Below, one piece after another: positions 14,932 through 24,335 of a stretch of DNA of 64,000 bases. Under the pieces are notes generated by a model. The model saw only the letters and a program-made list of their open reading frames with translations, did not search any database and was not told the origin of the DNA. The first letter of the stretch is position 1, and each line of letters begins with the position of its first letter. Source of the DNA: Maritimibacter sp. DP1N21-5 (GTDB taxonomy: Bacteria > Pseudomonadota > Alphaproteobacteria > Rhodobacterales > Rhodobacteraceae); NCBI RefSeq assembly GCF_019218295.1, contig NZ_JAHUZF010000006.1, positions 806,001-870,000 on the forward strand, given 5' to 3'. Position numbers and translations under genes: made by a program.

Positions 14932-16095
14932 ATGAAGACGATTACGACGACCGAGGCGCTTGCCGACTACTGCAAGCGTGCAGCCAGTTTCCCTTACGTC
15001 ACGGTGGACACGGAGTTCCTGCGCGAGCGGACCTATTACTCCAAGCTCTGCCTCGTTCAGCTTGCCGTGCCGGGCAAGGACGACACCGAGGATGCCGTGC
15101 TGGTCGATCCGCTGGTCGAGGGATTGTCGCTCGAGCCGCTTTACGAGCTCTTCCGCGATGAGGGCGTGGTCAAGGTGTTCCACGCGGCGCGTCAGGATCT
15201 GGAGATCTTCTGGGTCGAGGCGGGGGTGTTTCCCGTGCCGCTTTTTGACACGCAGGTGGCCGCTATGGTCGCGGGCTTCGGCGATCAGGTCGGATACGAG
15301 ACGCTGGTGCGCAAGGTTTGCCGGGCGTCGCTCGACAAGTCGAGCCGTTTCACGGACTGGTCGCGCCGGCCCTTGACCGATGCGCAGAAGAAATACGCCA
15401 TCGGCGACGTCACCTATCTGCGCGAGATTTACGAGTTCCTGAAGGCCGAGCTCGACAAGTCGGGGCGCGAGAAATGGGTGCGCGAGGAACTGTCGGTGCT
15501 GACCGATCCCTCGACCTATGACATTTCGCCGCGCGAGGCCTGGCGCCGGGTGAAGACGCGGACCAATTCGGGGCGGTTCCTGTCCGTGGTGCGGGAACTT
15601 GCGGCCTTCCGCGAGGACTATGCCCAGACCCGCAATATCCCCCGAAGCCGTGTCTACAAGGACGACGCGCTGATGGAGCTGGCCTCGACCAAGCCCAAGG
15701 ATCTGGCCGAGCTTGGCCGGTCGCGGCTTCTCCTGCGAGAGGCACGCAAGGGCGAGATTGCGGATGGTATCCTCGCCGCTGTCCAAGCCGGGCTGGCCTG
15801 TCCGCAGGACGATCTGCCCCAGGTCGAAAGCGACGGACGCGACAAGCTTCAGGTGAACCCGGCACTCGCCGACCTTCTGCGCGTGCTCCTGAAGGCGCGG
15901 TGCGAGGAGGCCGGCGTTGCCCAGAAGCTGGTCGCCTCGGCGGCCGATCTCGATATGCTCGCGGCCGGGCGCAAGGACGTGCCGGCGGTCAAGGGCTGGC
16001 GTGCCGAGGTCTTCGGCAAGGATGCGCTGCGGCTTTGCAAGGGCGAGCTGGCGCTTGGCGTCAAAGGCTCGAGCGTGCGGGTGATCGTGGTCTGA
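14932..16095 (+). CDS. rnd: Ribonuclease D
   Basis: A 387-residue 3'-5' exoribonuclease that trims tRNA and other RNA 3' ends. The DEDDy exonuclease domain occupies the first about 200 residues: VDTEFLRE (Asp and Glu of motif I), HAARQDLEIF (motif II) and YAIGDVTYL (motif III with Tyr and Asp). HRDC-like helical repeats follow (REDYAQTRNIPRSRVYKDDAL split across the domain). It lies 33 bp after purN on the same strand and could be cotranscribed. Confidence 0.95.
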   Translation: MKTITTTEALADYCKRAASFPYVTVDTEFLRERTYYSKLCLVQLAVPGKDDTEDAVLVDPLVEGLSLEPLYELFRDEGVVKVFHAARQDLEIFWVEAGVFPVPLFDTQVAAMVAGFGDQVGYETLVRKVCRASLDKSSRFTDWSRRPLTDAQKKYAIGDVTYLREIYEFLKAELDKSGREKWVREELSVLTDPSTYDISPREAWRRVKTRTNSGRFLSVVRELAAFREDYAQTRNIPRSRVYKDDALMELASTKPKDLAELGRSRLLLREARKGEIADGILAAVQAGLACPQDDLPQVESDGRDKLQVNPALADLLRVLLKARCEEAGVAQKLVASAADLDMLAAGRKDVPAVKGWRAEVFGKDALRLCKGELALGVKGSSVRVIVV

Positions 16096-16134
16096 GGCTT
16101 GCACAGATGCCGTGAAGCGGTGTCCCGCCCGGGG

Positions 16135-16611
16135 TCAGCGCCGGCCCGACGACAGGCTGTTGGTCGCGCCGACCACCCGGATCGTGCGCGTGTCGCCCAG
16201 ACGGACATCCGAGACATAATGCGCAACGGTGATGGTGCGGGAATAGGGCGTGCCCTGACGTTCCTGCCAGACCGGGGGGGCTACCTTGAAGGTATAGGTC
16301 ATGACACCATTGTCCGGCTGTTCGTTATTCTCGGCCACGAGATCGGCGTCCCAGTAGCCCAGCGTCGCCGGCACACCTTCGGCCCGAATGATGACGCCAC
16401 CGGAAGCGCGTTCGACGGCCAGCCGCGTGACCTGCTGGATCGGACCACGATAATCCTGTCCCGCGTAATCCCAGCCTTCTTCCGGCTCGAGCACGACGAG
16501 CTGCGTGTCGGACTTGGGTCCGAAGAGATTGAGGGGATTGAAACCGCCGCCGCCCGAACAGCCGGAAAGCGCAACCAGTAGCGTGGTGGTGGCGATGGCA
16601 CGGAAAATCAT
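16135..16611 (-). CDS. Predicted lipoprotein, unknown function
   Basis: A 158-residue protein with a lipoprotein signal: hydrophobic TTTLLVALS followed by the lipobox LSGC at about residue 18. The mature part contains beta-rich segments (TLGYWDADLVAEN, YTFKVAPPVWQER, TRTIRVVGATN) without a recognised domain. It is probably anchored to the periplasmic face of a membrane. It is convergent with rnd. Confidence 0.8.
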   Translation of the reverse strand: MIFRAIATTTLLVALSGCSGGGGFNPLNLFGPKSDTQLVVLEPEEGWDYAGQDYRGPIQQVTRLAVERASGGVIIRAEGVPATLGYWDADLVAENNEQPDNGVMTYTFKVAPPVWQERQGTPYSRTITVAHYVSDVRLGDTRTIRVVGATNSLSSGRR

Positions 16612-16770
16612 GTGTGTCCCCCTGATCCTGCCAAATTGACTAGCCGAAAGCGCGGCGTTTGAAAACCCGAAACGCGCGGGGTTTGACCTTTGGCCCTTGC
16701 GGGCTTACCTCCGGGGTTCAAGGGCGGGGCGCGCATGTGCCGCGCGACGACAGAGCTGCGGGGAAGCGAC

Positions 16771-17181
16771 ATGGCCACGGGTGCATTCGAAGAGATCGTT
16801 GAGGATTTCGAGTTTCTCGACGACTGGGAAGACCGCTACGGGCTGGTCATCGACATGGGCAAGGCGATGCCTCCGCTCGAGGAAGGGCTGAAAGTGCCCG
16901 CGACCAAGGTGGACGGCTGCGCGTCTCAGGTCTGGCTCTTTCCCGAGATCGAGGGGGGCGTGTTCCGGTTCCGGGGAGATTCGGACGCGCTGATCGTGCG
17001 CGGGCTGATCGCGGTGCTGGGCGCGCTCTACAACGGCGTGCCGGTGGCCGAAGTCCCGGCGATCGACGCCAAGGCGGAACTTGCGCGCCTGTCGCTCGAG
17101 GACAACTTGTCATCGCAGCGGTCGAACGGATTGAAGGCGATGATCCAGCGGATCAACAAGCTGGCACTCGAGGCGGCCTGA
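16771..17181 (+). CDS. sufE: SufE-like cysteine desulfuration protein
   Basis: A 136-residue sulfur acceptor that takes persulfide from SufS for Fe-S cluster assembly. Signatures: FEFLDDWEDRYGLVIDMG near the N-terminus and VDGCASQVWL, whose Cys is the persulfide site; LNGVPVAEV-like helix and GLKAMIQRI at the end. The start at 16771 is selected for family length and the preceding GGGAAG. It stands alone, away from a suf operon in this window. Confidence 0.93.
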   Translation: MATGAFEEIVEDFEFLDDWEDRYGLVIDMGKAMPPLEEGLKVPATKVDGCASQVWLFPEIEGGVFRFRGDSDALIVRGLIAVLGALYNGVPVAEVPAIDAKAELARLSLEDNLSSQRSNGLKAMIQRINKLALEAA

Positions 17182-17192
17182 CCGCGGTTCGA

Positions 17193-17270
17193 ATTTCGGC
17201 TGCGCCGAAATCCGACCGGTTGGGGGCTCTGCCCCCAAACCCCCGTTATCCCGTGGGGGCTCTGCCCCCA
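17193..17270. repeat. Hairpin and twin palindromic repeats after sufE
   Basis: A hairpin ATTTCGGC/GCCGAAAT at 17193-17211 is followed by two copies of TGGGGGCTCTGCCCCCA (17221-17237 and 17254-17270) spaced 33 bp apart. Each copy is itself a palindrome. Repeats of this type are common between genes in Roseobacter genomes and can act as terminators or RNA stabilisers. Confidence 0.7.
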
Positions 17271-17308
17271 CACCCCCGAGGTATTTCTGAAGCAGTGAAG
17301 AGGCGGCG

Positions 17309-17938
17309 TCAGAGCCGGGCGAGGGCCGTGGCGAGGTCGCCGTAGCCGGTGAAGCGGCGCTCGTAGGCGAGGCCCAATGTGCGGGCAGCGGCTTCGGCGG
17401 CCGCGTCGAGGGCCGGATCATCGGTCTGGGCGAGATAGACGAGGGTCTCATAGTTCCCGAAGTAGGCGTCGCGCAACTCCGGGTGGCGGTCGAGGCCCAG
17501 GGGACGCGTCACGAAGGCGTCGAATTGGCGGGCCAGAAAATCGGTAAGGTAGAAGGCGGTGACTTCGTCGCGGGCGGCGAAGCGGTCGTTGCCGTCGAAG
17601 AAGCTGTAGCAATGCGGCCCTGCGATCATCGCCGCGCCGTGTTTATCGCAGGTTTTCGCGATCTCGCCGCCGGACCCGCAATCGGCATAGGCCACGAAGA
17701 CGCCGCTGTAGGCCGGGGCTTCGGCGGTGAGGAGCGCGTCGAGGGCCGGGGCGATCTTGTCCGGGCGGTTATGGAGGATCGCGGGCAGGCACGTGAGGTC
17801 GAGATGATCCATGCCGTTCGCGTCGCGGATCGCGATGATTTCCCGGGCCAGTGCGCCACAGGCGACGACGAGCACACGGCCTTCGCCACTTGGGGCGAGA
17901 CCATCGTTCGTGAGGGCGGCGTCGGTGAGGTCGGTCAC
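17309..17938 (-). CDS. DUF1638 family protein, possibly linked to split methionine synthase
   Basis: A 209-residue protein with the DUF1638 features: CGALAREIIAIRD at the start, CLPAILHNRPDKI, and an ADCGSGG...GPHCYSFF core with conserved Cys, Asp and His. Members are often encoded near corrinoid proteins and methyltransferases. Here a B12-binding protein lies 860 bp away and a homocysteine methyltransferase 3.2 kb away. The start is a GTG that overlaps the ybjQ stop by 4 bp. A role in corrinoid methyl transfer is inferred from this context. Confidence 0.82.
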   Translation of the reverse strand: MTDLTDAALTNDGLAPSGEGRVLVVACGALAREIIAIRDANGMDHLDLTCLPAILHNRPDKIAPALDALLTAEAPAYSGVFVAYADCGSGGEIAKTCDKHGAAMIAGPHCYSFFDGNDRFAARDEVTAFYLTDFLARQFDAFVTRPLGLDRHPELRDAYFGNYETLVYLAQTDDPALDAAAEAAARTLGLAYERRFTGYGDLATALARL

Positions 17939-18249
17939 GCCAGCTTCACCGCGGTTCCATAGGCGAGGATCTCGCTCGCGGCCTGGGTGATTGTGGAGGT
18001 CTCGAGCCGCGCGCCGACGATGGCGTCGGCCCCGAGGGCGCGGGCCTCGGCGATCATGCGGTCGATCGCCTGTTCGCGGGCGCCGGCGAGGAGGGAGGCG
18101 TATTCCTTCACCTCGCCGCCCACGAGGTTGCGCAGGCTCGCAACGATGTCCGACCCGATGTGTTTGGCGCGCACCGTCGATCCGCGCACGAGGCCGAAGG
18201 TCCGGGCGATGTCGCGGCCGGGCACGCTGTCGGTGGTGACGATGATCAT
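17935..18249 (-). CDS. UPF0145 / YbjQ family protein
   Basis: A 104-residue protein of the YbjQ (DUF74) family. Visible signatures are VTTDSVPGRDI, RGSTVRAKHIGSDI, EARALGADAIVGARLETS and a C-terminal AYGTAVKL. Members form a small oligomeric fold of unknown biochemical function. It lies in a three-gene cluster with 4-bp overlaps on both sides (small membrane protein upstream, DUF1638 downstream). Confidence 0.9.
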   Translation of the reverse strand: MIIVTTDSVPGRDIARTFGLVRGSTVRAKHIGSDIVASLRNLVGGEVKEYASLLAGAREQAIDRMIAEARALGADAIVGARLETSTITQAASEILAYGTAVKLA

Positions 18250-18461
18250 TTCTCGATCCGGTCGTAATTGTCGTCGTCACGATTGCCGAGGCGCTCAGCG
18301 ATGATGCGCCAAAGGATCGCGACAACGAGCGCCACCGGGACGAGGCCGAACCACCCCAGGGGCATCTCGACAGAGGCCGCCACCAGTGTGCCGATCCAGA
18401 CCGTCGCCCCGGCTGCCGCGATGACGATCACGAGGATGAGGACGAATTTGTCGGTGGGCAT
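18246..18461 (-). CDS. Small two-TM membrane protein
   Basis: A 71-residue protein with two hydrophobic segments (about 6-28 and 36-53) and a short acidic/basic C-terminus (RLGNRDDDNYDRIEK). The ATG at 18461 is selected because the protein then begins directly before the first membrane segment; a GGAG motif sits upstream. The stop overlaps the ybjQ start by 4 bp. The function is unknown. Confidence 0.7.
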   Translation of the reverse strand: MPTDKFVLILVIVIAAAGATVWIGTLVAASVEMPLGWFGLVPVALVVAILWRIIAERLGNRDDDNYDRIEK

Positions 18462-18508
18462 TGGCTCTCCTATTCCTCTGGGAAAGATGGGGAGGCAGGG
18501 GGCCGGCG

Positions 18509-18685
18509 TCAATCGCGGGGTTTCCTGAGTGCGTTCACCGCGAGGGTGCACAGGAGCACGAGAGGCAGAAGCGCGTAGATCACTTGTTGCGTCAGGTGAT
18601 CGGTGATGATGGCTTCGATCAGCACATATCCTGCGAGACTTGCGGTGAGAAGCGCGAGGGTTGCGAGGAAGATCTTGCGCGGCAT
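18509..18685 (-). CDS. Very small membrane protein (58 residues)
   Basis: A 58-residue frame starting MPRKIFLATLALL, with two hydrophobic stretches (about 5-24 and 34-51) and a basic C-terminus (NALRKPRD). It precedes, and has the same membrane-protein style as, the 71-residue gene 47 bp downstream, so both may belong to one operon with ybjQ and the DUF1638 gene. It is too short for many gene callers. No homology was recognised. Confidence 0.5.
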   Translation of the reverse strand: MPRKIFLATLALLTASLAGYVLIEAIITDHLTQQVIYALLPLVLLCTLAVNALRKPRD

Positions 18686-18733
18686 CGCCTGTCACCGGTC
18701 CTGAAGGTCTTGGCAGAGGTGGGCGCGGACCGG

Positions 18734-18790
18734 CCCCGGGTCAAGCCCGGGGCGGGATGAGCATGCAAGGCCCCGGGGCAAGCCCGGGAA
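18734..18790. repeat. Palindromic CCCGGG repeats
   Basis: Two adjacent copies of a CCCCGGG-TCAA/GCAA-GCCCGGG palindrome (18734-18752 and about 18770-18790) lie downstream of the corrinoid-protein gene. They could form terminator-like hairpins for the minus-strand gene that ends at 18797. Confidence 0.55.
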
Positions 18791-18796
18791 TGGTGG

Positions 18797-19498
<702 letters not shown>

Positions 19499-19650
19499 GG
19501 GGAAGTCCTCCGATGGGTTCGCGCAGTTGGGTCAGTCCTTACATGCGGTGATTTGCCCCGGCAATGCCCGCTATTTGCGACATTCGGCGTTTCGCGGGCG
19601 ACCTGCGGCAGGTGCTGGCATTCGTTCTTGTTTTGTTCTATATTTGAGCC

Positions 19651-20730
19651 ATGAGCGAGTTGCAGGGAATCGAAAAGGCGCGCCGACGCGGGCGCGGGGT
19701 CGGGTCAAACGAGACCGGACGTTTCGAACGCCTGTCGCGGGTCGAGGTCGACGACGGCTGGGCGCGGGAGGTCGAACCGGGGTTGCGCACCGAAGTGCGG
19801 CTGGAGGTGCCGCGCTCGGCAATCACGAAGAACACATCGCCCGACGTGCCTTTCGACAGGTCGATAAACCCCTATCGTGGCTGCGAGCATGGCTGTGTCT
19901 ATTGCTTTGCGCGGCCGTCCCATGCCTGGCTCGGGATGTCACCGGGGCTCGATTTCGAAACGCGGCTGGTGGCGCGGCCGGGGATCGGGGCGGTGCTGGC
20001 GCGCGAGCTTGCCCGGCAGTCCTACCGGCCCGCGACCATCGCGATCGGGACGAATACCGACCCTTATCAGCCCATAGAAGGTCGTATGCGGGTCATGCGC
20101 GAGGTGCTGGAAGTGCTCTGGGAGCACCGGCATCCGGTCGGGATCGTGACGAAAGGCACGCTGATTGAGCGCGACCTTGATCTGCTGGCACCGATGGCGG
20201 CCGAGGGGCTCGTCCACGTGGGCATCTCGGTGACGACGCTCGACCGCAATCTTGCGCGGCGGATGGAGCCGCGCTGTCCGACGCCTGCGCGGCGGCTCGA
20301 AACGATCCGCGCTCTGACACAGGCCGGTGTGCCGGTGCGGGTCATGGCCTCGCCGATGATACCGGGGCTGACGGATGCGGAGCTCGAGGCCATCCTGGCG
20401 GCGGGGCGCGAGGCCGGGGCGCGGGCGGCAAGCTGGATCCTGCTCCGGCTGCCGCTCGAGGTGTCGGCGCTGTTTCAGGCCTGGCTGGCCGAGCATTACC
20501 CGGACCGGGCGAACCGGATCATGGGGCATCTGCGCGAGATGCACGGGGGCCGGGACTATGACCCGGCCTTTGGCAAGCGGATGCGGGGCGAGGGGGTTTA
20601 TGCCGATCTCATCGCGCGACGGTTCGATGTGGCGAAGGCGCGGCTGGGGTTCGAGGAGCGTTTGCCGGGTCTCTGTCTGGACAAGTTTCGGGTGCCGCGG
20701 GAACCTTCGGCACAGCTCGAGTTGTTCTGA
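19651..20730 (+). CDS. PA0069-family radical SAM protein
   Basis: A 359-residue protein with the radical SAM cluster motif CEHGCVYC (C-x3-C-x2-C) in the context NPYRGCEHGCVYCFARPSH. Downstream strands and motifs (GTNTDPYQPIE, RVMASPMIPGLTDAE) match the PA0069/Rv2578c subgroup, which is related to spore-photoproduct-lyase-like proteins. The N-terminal about 50 residues are basic. The substrate is unknown. It is followed at 20 bp by a GFA-family gene, so the two may be cotranscribed. Confidence 0.9.
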   Translation: MSELQGIEKARRRGRGVGSNETGRFERLSRVEVDDGWAREVEPGLRTEVRLEVPRSAITKNTSPDVPFDRSINPYRGCEHGCVYCFARPSHAWLGMSPGLDFETRLVARPGIGAVLARELARQSYRPATIAIGTNTDPYQPIEGRMRVMREVLEVLWEHRHPVGIVTKGTLIERDLDLLAPMAAEGLVHVGISVTTLDRNLARRMEPRCPTPARRLETIRALTQAGVPVRVMASPMIPGLTDAELEAILAAGREAGARAASWILLRLPLEVSALFQAWLAEHYPDRANRIMGHLREMHGGRDYDPAFGKRMRGEGVYADLIARRFDVAKARLGFEERLPGLCLDKFRVPREPSAQLELF

Positions 20731-20750
20731 GAGGATTGGAGGACTGGACA

Positions 20751-21107
20751 ATGAGTGAAGATCACTACACCGGCGGCTGCCAATGCGGGGCGGTGCGCTA
20801 TGAGGTCGACCTGGATCTGGCAGGCGCGGTGACCTGCAATTGCTCGCGCTGCGAAAGGATGGGGTTCACGCTCGCCTTCGCGCCGCGCGGGGCCTTCACG
20901 CTTCTGAAGGGTGAAGATGCCGTGACCGAGTATCGCTTTGCGAGCCAGACGATCCAGCATCTGTTCTGCGCGACCTGCGGGATCGAGAGTTTCGCCTATG
21001 GCAAGATGCCGGATGGCACCGACATGACGGCGGTCAACGTCAATTGCCTGGACGGTGTCGATCCGCGCAGTCTGAAGACGCAGCACTACGACGGCGCCTC
21101 GGCCTGA
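20751..21107 (+). CDS. GFA family zinc protein
   Basis: A 118-residue protein of the GFA family (formaldehyde-activating-enzyme-like, CENP-V/GFA fold). The zinc cysteines are visible as GGCQCGAVRYE, CNCSRC and CATCG. Members bind zinc and a few act on glutathione-formaldehyde adducts; most, like this one, have no proven substrate. The start at 20751 follows a GGAGGAC ribosome site. It is convergent with the methyltransferase gene. Confidence 0.9.
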   Translation: MSEDHYTGGCQCGAVRYEVDLDLAGAVTCNCSRCERMGFTLAFAPRGAFTLLKGEDAVTEYRFASQTIQHLFCATCGIESFAYGKMPDGTDMTAVNVNCLDGVDPRSLKTQHYDGASA

Positions 21108-21124
21108 GCCGTCACTGGGTGCGG

Positions 21125-22141
21125 TCAGCCGCGGCGACGTCCCCGGCGTTCGCGGGGCGCGGGGCCCTTGTCGTCGGTGCCGTCGGAGGCCGAGGAGAAG
21201 CCGCCGAGCGCCGCCTCGATCGCCTCGAGCGTCGGTGTGTCGCCGCGCGGGCGGGTTTCCAGCGCCTCGCGCATGGAGCGGAGGTGTTCGGTGGTCGTGC
21301 CGCAGCAGCCGCCGATGATGGTCGCGCCACAGTCGCGGGCCAGGACGGCATAGTCGGCCATGAGTTCGGGGGTGCCATCGTAGTGGATATGGCCGTGGAC
21401 GTATTTCGGGATGCCCGCGTTGCCCTTGGCGATGGTCGGAATCGTGGCCCCGGCGGTCTTGAATCCCAGCACGGTGCGCAAGAGGTCCGAAGCGCCGACG
21501 CCGCAATTCGCGCCAAAGCCGAGGGGCGGATTGGGCAGGTCTTCGGCGAGCTTGACGAAGGCGGCCGACGTCACGCCCATCATGGTGCGCCCGGCGGTGT
21601 CGAAGCTCATGGTGCCGCACCATGGCATGTCGGCCAGTTCGGCGGCGCGCGCGGCGGCCTTGTATTCCTCGGGCGCGGAAATCGTCTCGACCCAGAGCAC
21701 GTCGGCCCCGCCCTCCTTCAGCGCTTCGGCCTGTTCATGGAACATCTCGACCGCGCCGTCATAGGACAGCGGGCCCATGGGTTCCATGATTTCGCCCGTG
21801 GGTCCCATGGAGCCCGCGACAACGACGGTGCGACCGGCGGCATCGGCGATCTCACGGCCAAGCTCGGCCGCGATGCGATTGAGTTCGCCCACGCGGTTCT
21901 GGGCGTCGTGCAATTTCAGGCGCGCAGCGGTGCCACCGAAGCTGTTGGTCAGGAAGATATGCGAACCCGCGTCCACCGCGCCCTTGTAGAGCGCGCGGAT
22001 GCGGTCGGGGTGTTCGACGTTCCACATCTCGGGCGCATCGCCAGAGGTCAACCCCATGTTGAAAAGCGTGGTCCCGGTCGCCCCGTCGGCCATGAGCCAG
22101 TCGTTCGTCTCGAGCAATTTGGAGAGCGCGTTCTGGGTCAT
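21125..22141 (-). CDS. Homocysteine S-methyltransferase (split MetH component)
   Basis: A 338-residue homocysteine methyltransferase-domain protein. Signatures: DGATGTTLFNMG at the N-terminus, NSFGGTA, and the three zinc cysteines in GANCGVG and GGCCGTTTEH. It would use methyl-cobalamin on the corrinoid protein at 18797-19498 to make methionine. The start at 22141 follows GAAAGG; an in-frame ATG five codons upstream is possible. The C-terminal 40 residues are a basic, low-complexity tail. BmtA-type proteins in this order carry the same role. Confidence 0.9.
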   Translation of the reverse strand: MTQNALSKLLETNDWLMADGATGTTLFNMGLTSGDAPEMWNVEHPDRIRALYKGAVDAGSHIFLTNSFGGTAARLKLHDAQNRVGELNRIAAELGREIADAAGRTVVVAGSMGPTGEIMEPMGPLSYDGAVEMFHEQAEALKEGGADVLWVETISAPEEYKAAARAAELADMPWCGTMSFDTAGRTMMGVTSAAFVKLAEDLPNPPLGFGANCGVGASDLLRTVLGFKTAGATIPTIAKGNAGIPKYVHGHIHYDGTPELMADYAVLARDCGATIIGGCCGTTTEHLRSMREALETRPRGDTPTLEAIEAALGGFSSASDGTDDKGPAPRERRGRRRG

Positions 22142-22225
22142 ATGCGGGCCTTTCATGGGGCGAGGTCGTGCGAGCGTCGTGGTCGCGCCCCTCGTGCCAT
22201 GAATGTGGCGCGGGTTCAATCAGGG

Positions 22226-24286
22226 TCAACCCCACGCGCGCGGTCGTTGCGCCGGGTGTGACCGATCCTCCCTGAGGGTGATTTCCCGCAGGATGTCGAT
22301 CGCGCCAAGGACCAGCGCAGCGCGAGTCGGCGCGGAAAGGTAGAGCGTTTCCCAAGTGGGCGCGAAGGCGGCCTTGAACTGGCGCAATCCCTCGGCGCCG
22401 CTGGCACCGTCAAGAGCGCGGCGCAGGCGCCTAAGGATGCGAGGCTCGCCCTGGGTCGCGCCATGGGGGACGGAGGCCAGCGAAAACCGCTTGAGACCCG
22501 CGTTCCCCGCCGCCCCGATCGCGGTGAAGACGAGCAGATGCATGAGACCGTCGGGCGGATCGCTGTCCTGGCGCATGAGGTCCAGCGTCGCCTCGTTTCG
22601 GTTCATGTGGCAGGTGACGAAGCCGCGCAGGTGGCCCTGCTTGTCGTGTGCGAGCACGATCATCGCGTGGCGCAGGACCAAGGGGTCCCAGACGCCCATG
22701 GAAAACCCCCGTTCCTTGCCGCGGGCCGCGCGCCACCGGGCGGCGATACGATCCATGTCGTCAAGCGGCAGGGGCGTCGCTTCGCCGGGATACACGGTGG
22801 TCAGGGACAGCCCGGCGGCGCGGGCCTTGCGCAGCTTGCGCCGCAGGGTCCGCCGGTCTGGCCCATCCGCGCAGAACCCGCGCGGGTCGATCCAGCCTTC
22901 TCGCGCGATGGGAAGCACCTTCCAGCCGCGGGATCGGGCACCTTGGGCAAGTCGCGCGCCGCATTTGTAAAGGACGGGGGCGGCAAAGCCCCGTTGTGCC
23001 CGCTCCGAAAGGCCGGTGAGCGATTCCTCCGCCCCCTCGCGGGTCAGAGGATCGCCCAGCATGACAAGGCTTTGGCCGCTCCGCGCGACGAGGGCCAATG
23101 GCCAGTGTCGCCGATTCCACAGGAGCGCGAAACGTCCGTGCCGCAGGAGCGCGGCCTCGGCTCGGGGGGCGGCATCGAGCGCGGCCTCGACCTTGAGGGG
23201 CAGGTGGTCGGCAACCACAGCGGCCAGGGTTATGCCGCTGGTGCGGGAGGCCGGAACCCGGGCCGGCGGGCGGGCGAGGAAGATGGCGGCGATCAAGGCA
23301 GGCAGCGTATAGTAGACGGCGCGATAAGCGAGGACGGCGGCGAGGAGGGGCTCTGCGGGCACCTCGGGCAAAAGCGCCAGCAGCGCGACCTCGAACGGGC
23401 CGACGCCACCGGGAGTGGTCAGGACGAGCCCCGCGCCGAGTGCGAGGAGATAGGCAGAAAAGAGCGTGCCGGGCGCGATGCTCAGACCGTCGGGAAGCAT
23501 CGACCAGAGCGCGGCACTCGCCGCCGCCGTGTCGATGGCCGTGAAGACAAGGATGAGCCCCATGGCGCGCAGGGGTGGCAAAGGCAGCCGGGCCAGCACG
23601 CCGGGCCGCCAGACCGAGACGATCACGAGCGCCGCAGCCGCGCCAAGGACCAGCGCCGACCATAGGCGGCCATGGGGCAGGGCTGCACCGACCGTCGCGA
23701 CGGTGAGCGCCGTGACAACGGCCCAGGCGGCGAGAAACGACAATGACACGATGACCGAGATGCGCGTCGCGTCGAGAAGCCCGAGACCGGGCAGCAGGCG
23801 CCACCTCACGAAGGTGCCGGTGATCGCGCCCATGCCGATTGTCTGACCCAAGGCGATTGCCGCCATGCCGCTTTGGGCAGCGCGGCCGGGATCGGTGCCC
23901 GCGCCGATGAGCCGGTGGACGACCACGTCGTAGCGCCCGAGCGACCAGAAGCTCAGTGCCGTGAAGCCGATGCCGAGCGCCCATTGAAGCGGGGAGACGG
24001 TGGCGAGCGCCTCGAAGATATGGCCAACATCGAGATCGGCAATACGGTGGCGCAGAAGAAGGGTCAGAACCAGAATGACGCCGAGAGGTGGCAGTTGGCG
24101 TAGGAAGAGCCGCGCGGGGGAGATTCGTGGCGCGGTGGAGGTCGCAGCGAACCCACCGACCGTCCCGGGTGAGCCGTCGTCATCGTCGGACACACGCGCC
24201 CCATGAAGGCCCGATTGCTTCGGCGGCCAATTGCCCATCCTCTGTCGCCCCTTCCCGTTCGTCGGGGCGACGTTAGCCTCTGCCAC
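22226..24286 (-). CDS. MprF-like phosphatidylglycerol lysyltransferase/flippase
   Basis: A 686-residue membrane protein. The N-terminal about 370 residues hold many hydrophobic segments and match the UPF0104 flippase-like domain (ALGQTIGMGAITGTFVRW, TTPGGVGPFE). The C-terminal about 300 residues match DUF2156, the soluble aminoacyl-transferase domain (WNRRHWPLALVA, KLRKARAAGLSL, GFVTCHMN). MprF adds an amino acid from aminoacyl-tRNA to phosphatidylglycerol and reduces cationic peptide binding. It is somewhat shorter than Firmicutes MprF (about 840). The amino-acid specificity cannot be read here. Confidence 0.85.
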   Translation of the reverse strand: MAEANVAPTNGKGRQRMGNWPPKQSGLHGARVSDDDDGSPGTVGGFAATSTAPRISPARLFLRQLPPLGVILVLTLLLRHRIADLDVGHIFEALATVSPLQWALGIGFTALSFWSLGRYDVVVHRLIGAGTDPGRAAQSGMAAIALGQTIGMGAITGTFVRWRLLPGLGLLDATRISVIVSLSFLAAWAVVTALTVATVGAALPHGRLWSALVLGAAAALVIVSVWRPGVLARLPLPPLRAMGLILVFTAIDTAAASAALWSMLPDGLSIAPGTLFSAYLLALGAGLVLTTPGGVGPFEVALLALLPEVPAEPLLAAVLAYRAVYYTLPALIAAIFLARPPARVPASRTSGITLAAVVADHLPLKVEAALDAAPRAEAALLRHGRFALLWNRRHWPLALVARSGQSLVMLGDPLTREGAEESLTGLSERAQRGFAAPVLYKCGARLAQGARSRGWKVLPIAREGWIDPRGFCADGPDRRTLRRKLRKARAAGLSLTTVYPGEATPLPLDDMDRIAARWRAARGKERGFSMGVWDPLVLRHAMIVLAHDKQGHLRGFVTCHMNRNEATLDLMRQDSDPPDGLMHLLVFTAIGAAGNAGLKRFSLASVPHGATQGEPRILRRLRRALDGASGAEGLRQFKAAFAPTWETLYLSAPTRAALVLGAIDILREITLREDRSHPAQRPRAWG

Positions 24287-24335
24287 CTAAGGTCAGGTTA
24301 ACGGGCACGGTGGGCGGCGAGGGCACAAAGTTCGC

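Noticed and set aside
17309..18325. One 338-residue protein covering the DUF1638 region
   Set aside because: The upstream third is an out-of-frame read of ybjQ, which is a well-known family. The DUF1638 protein starts at the GTG at 17938.
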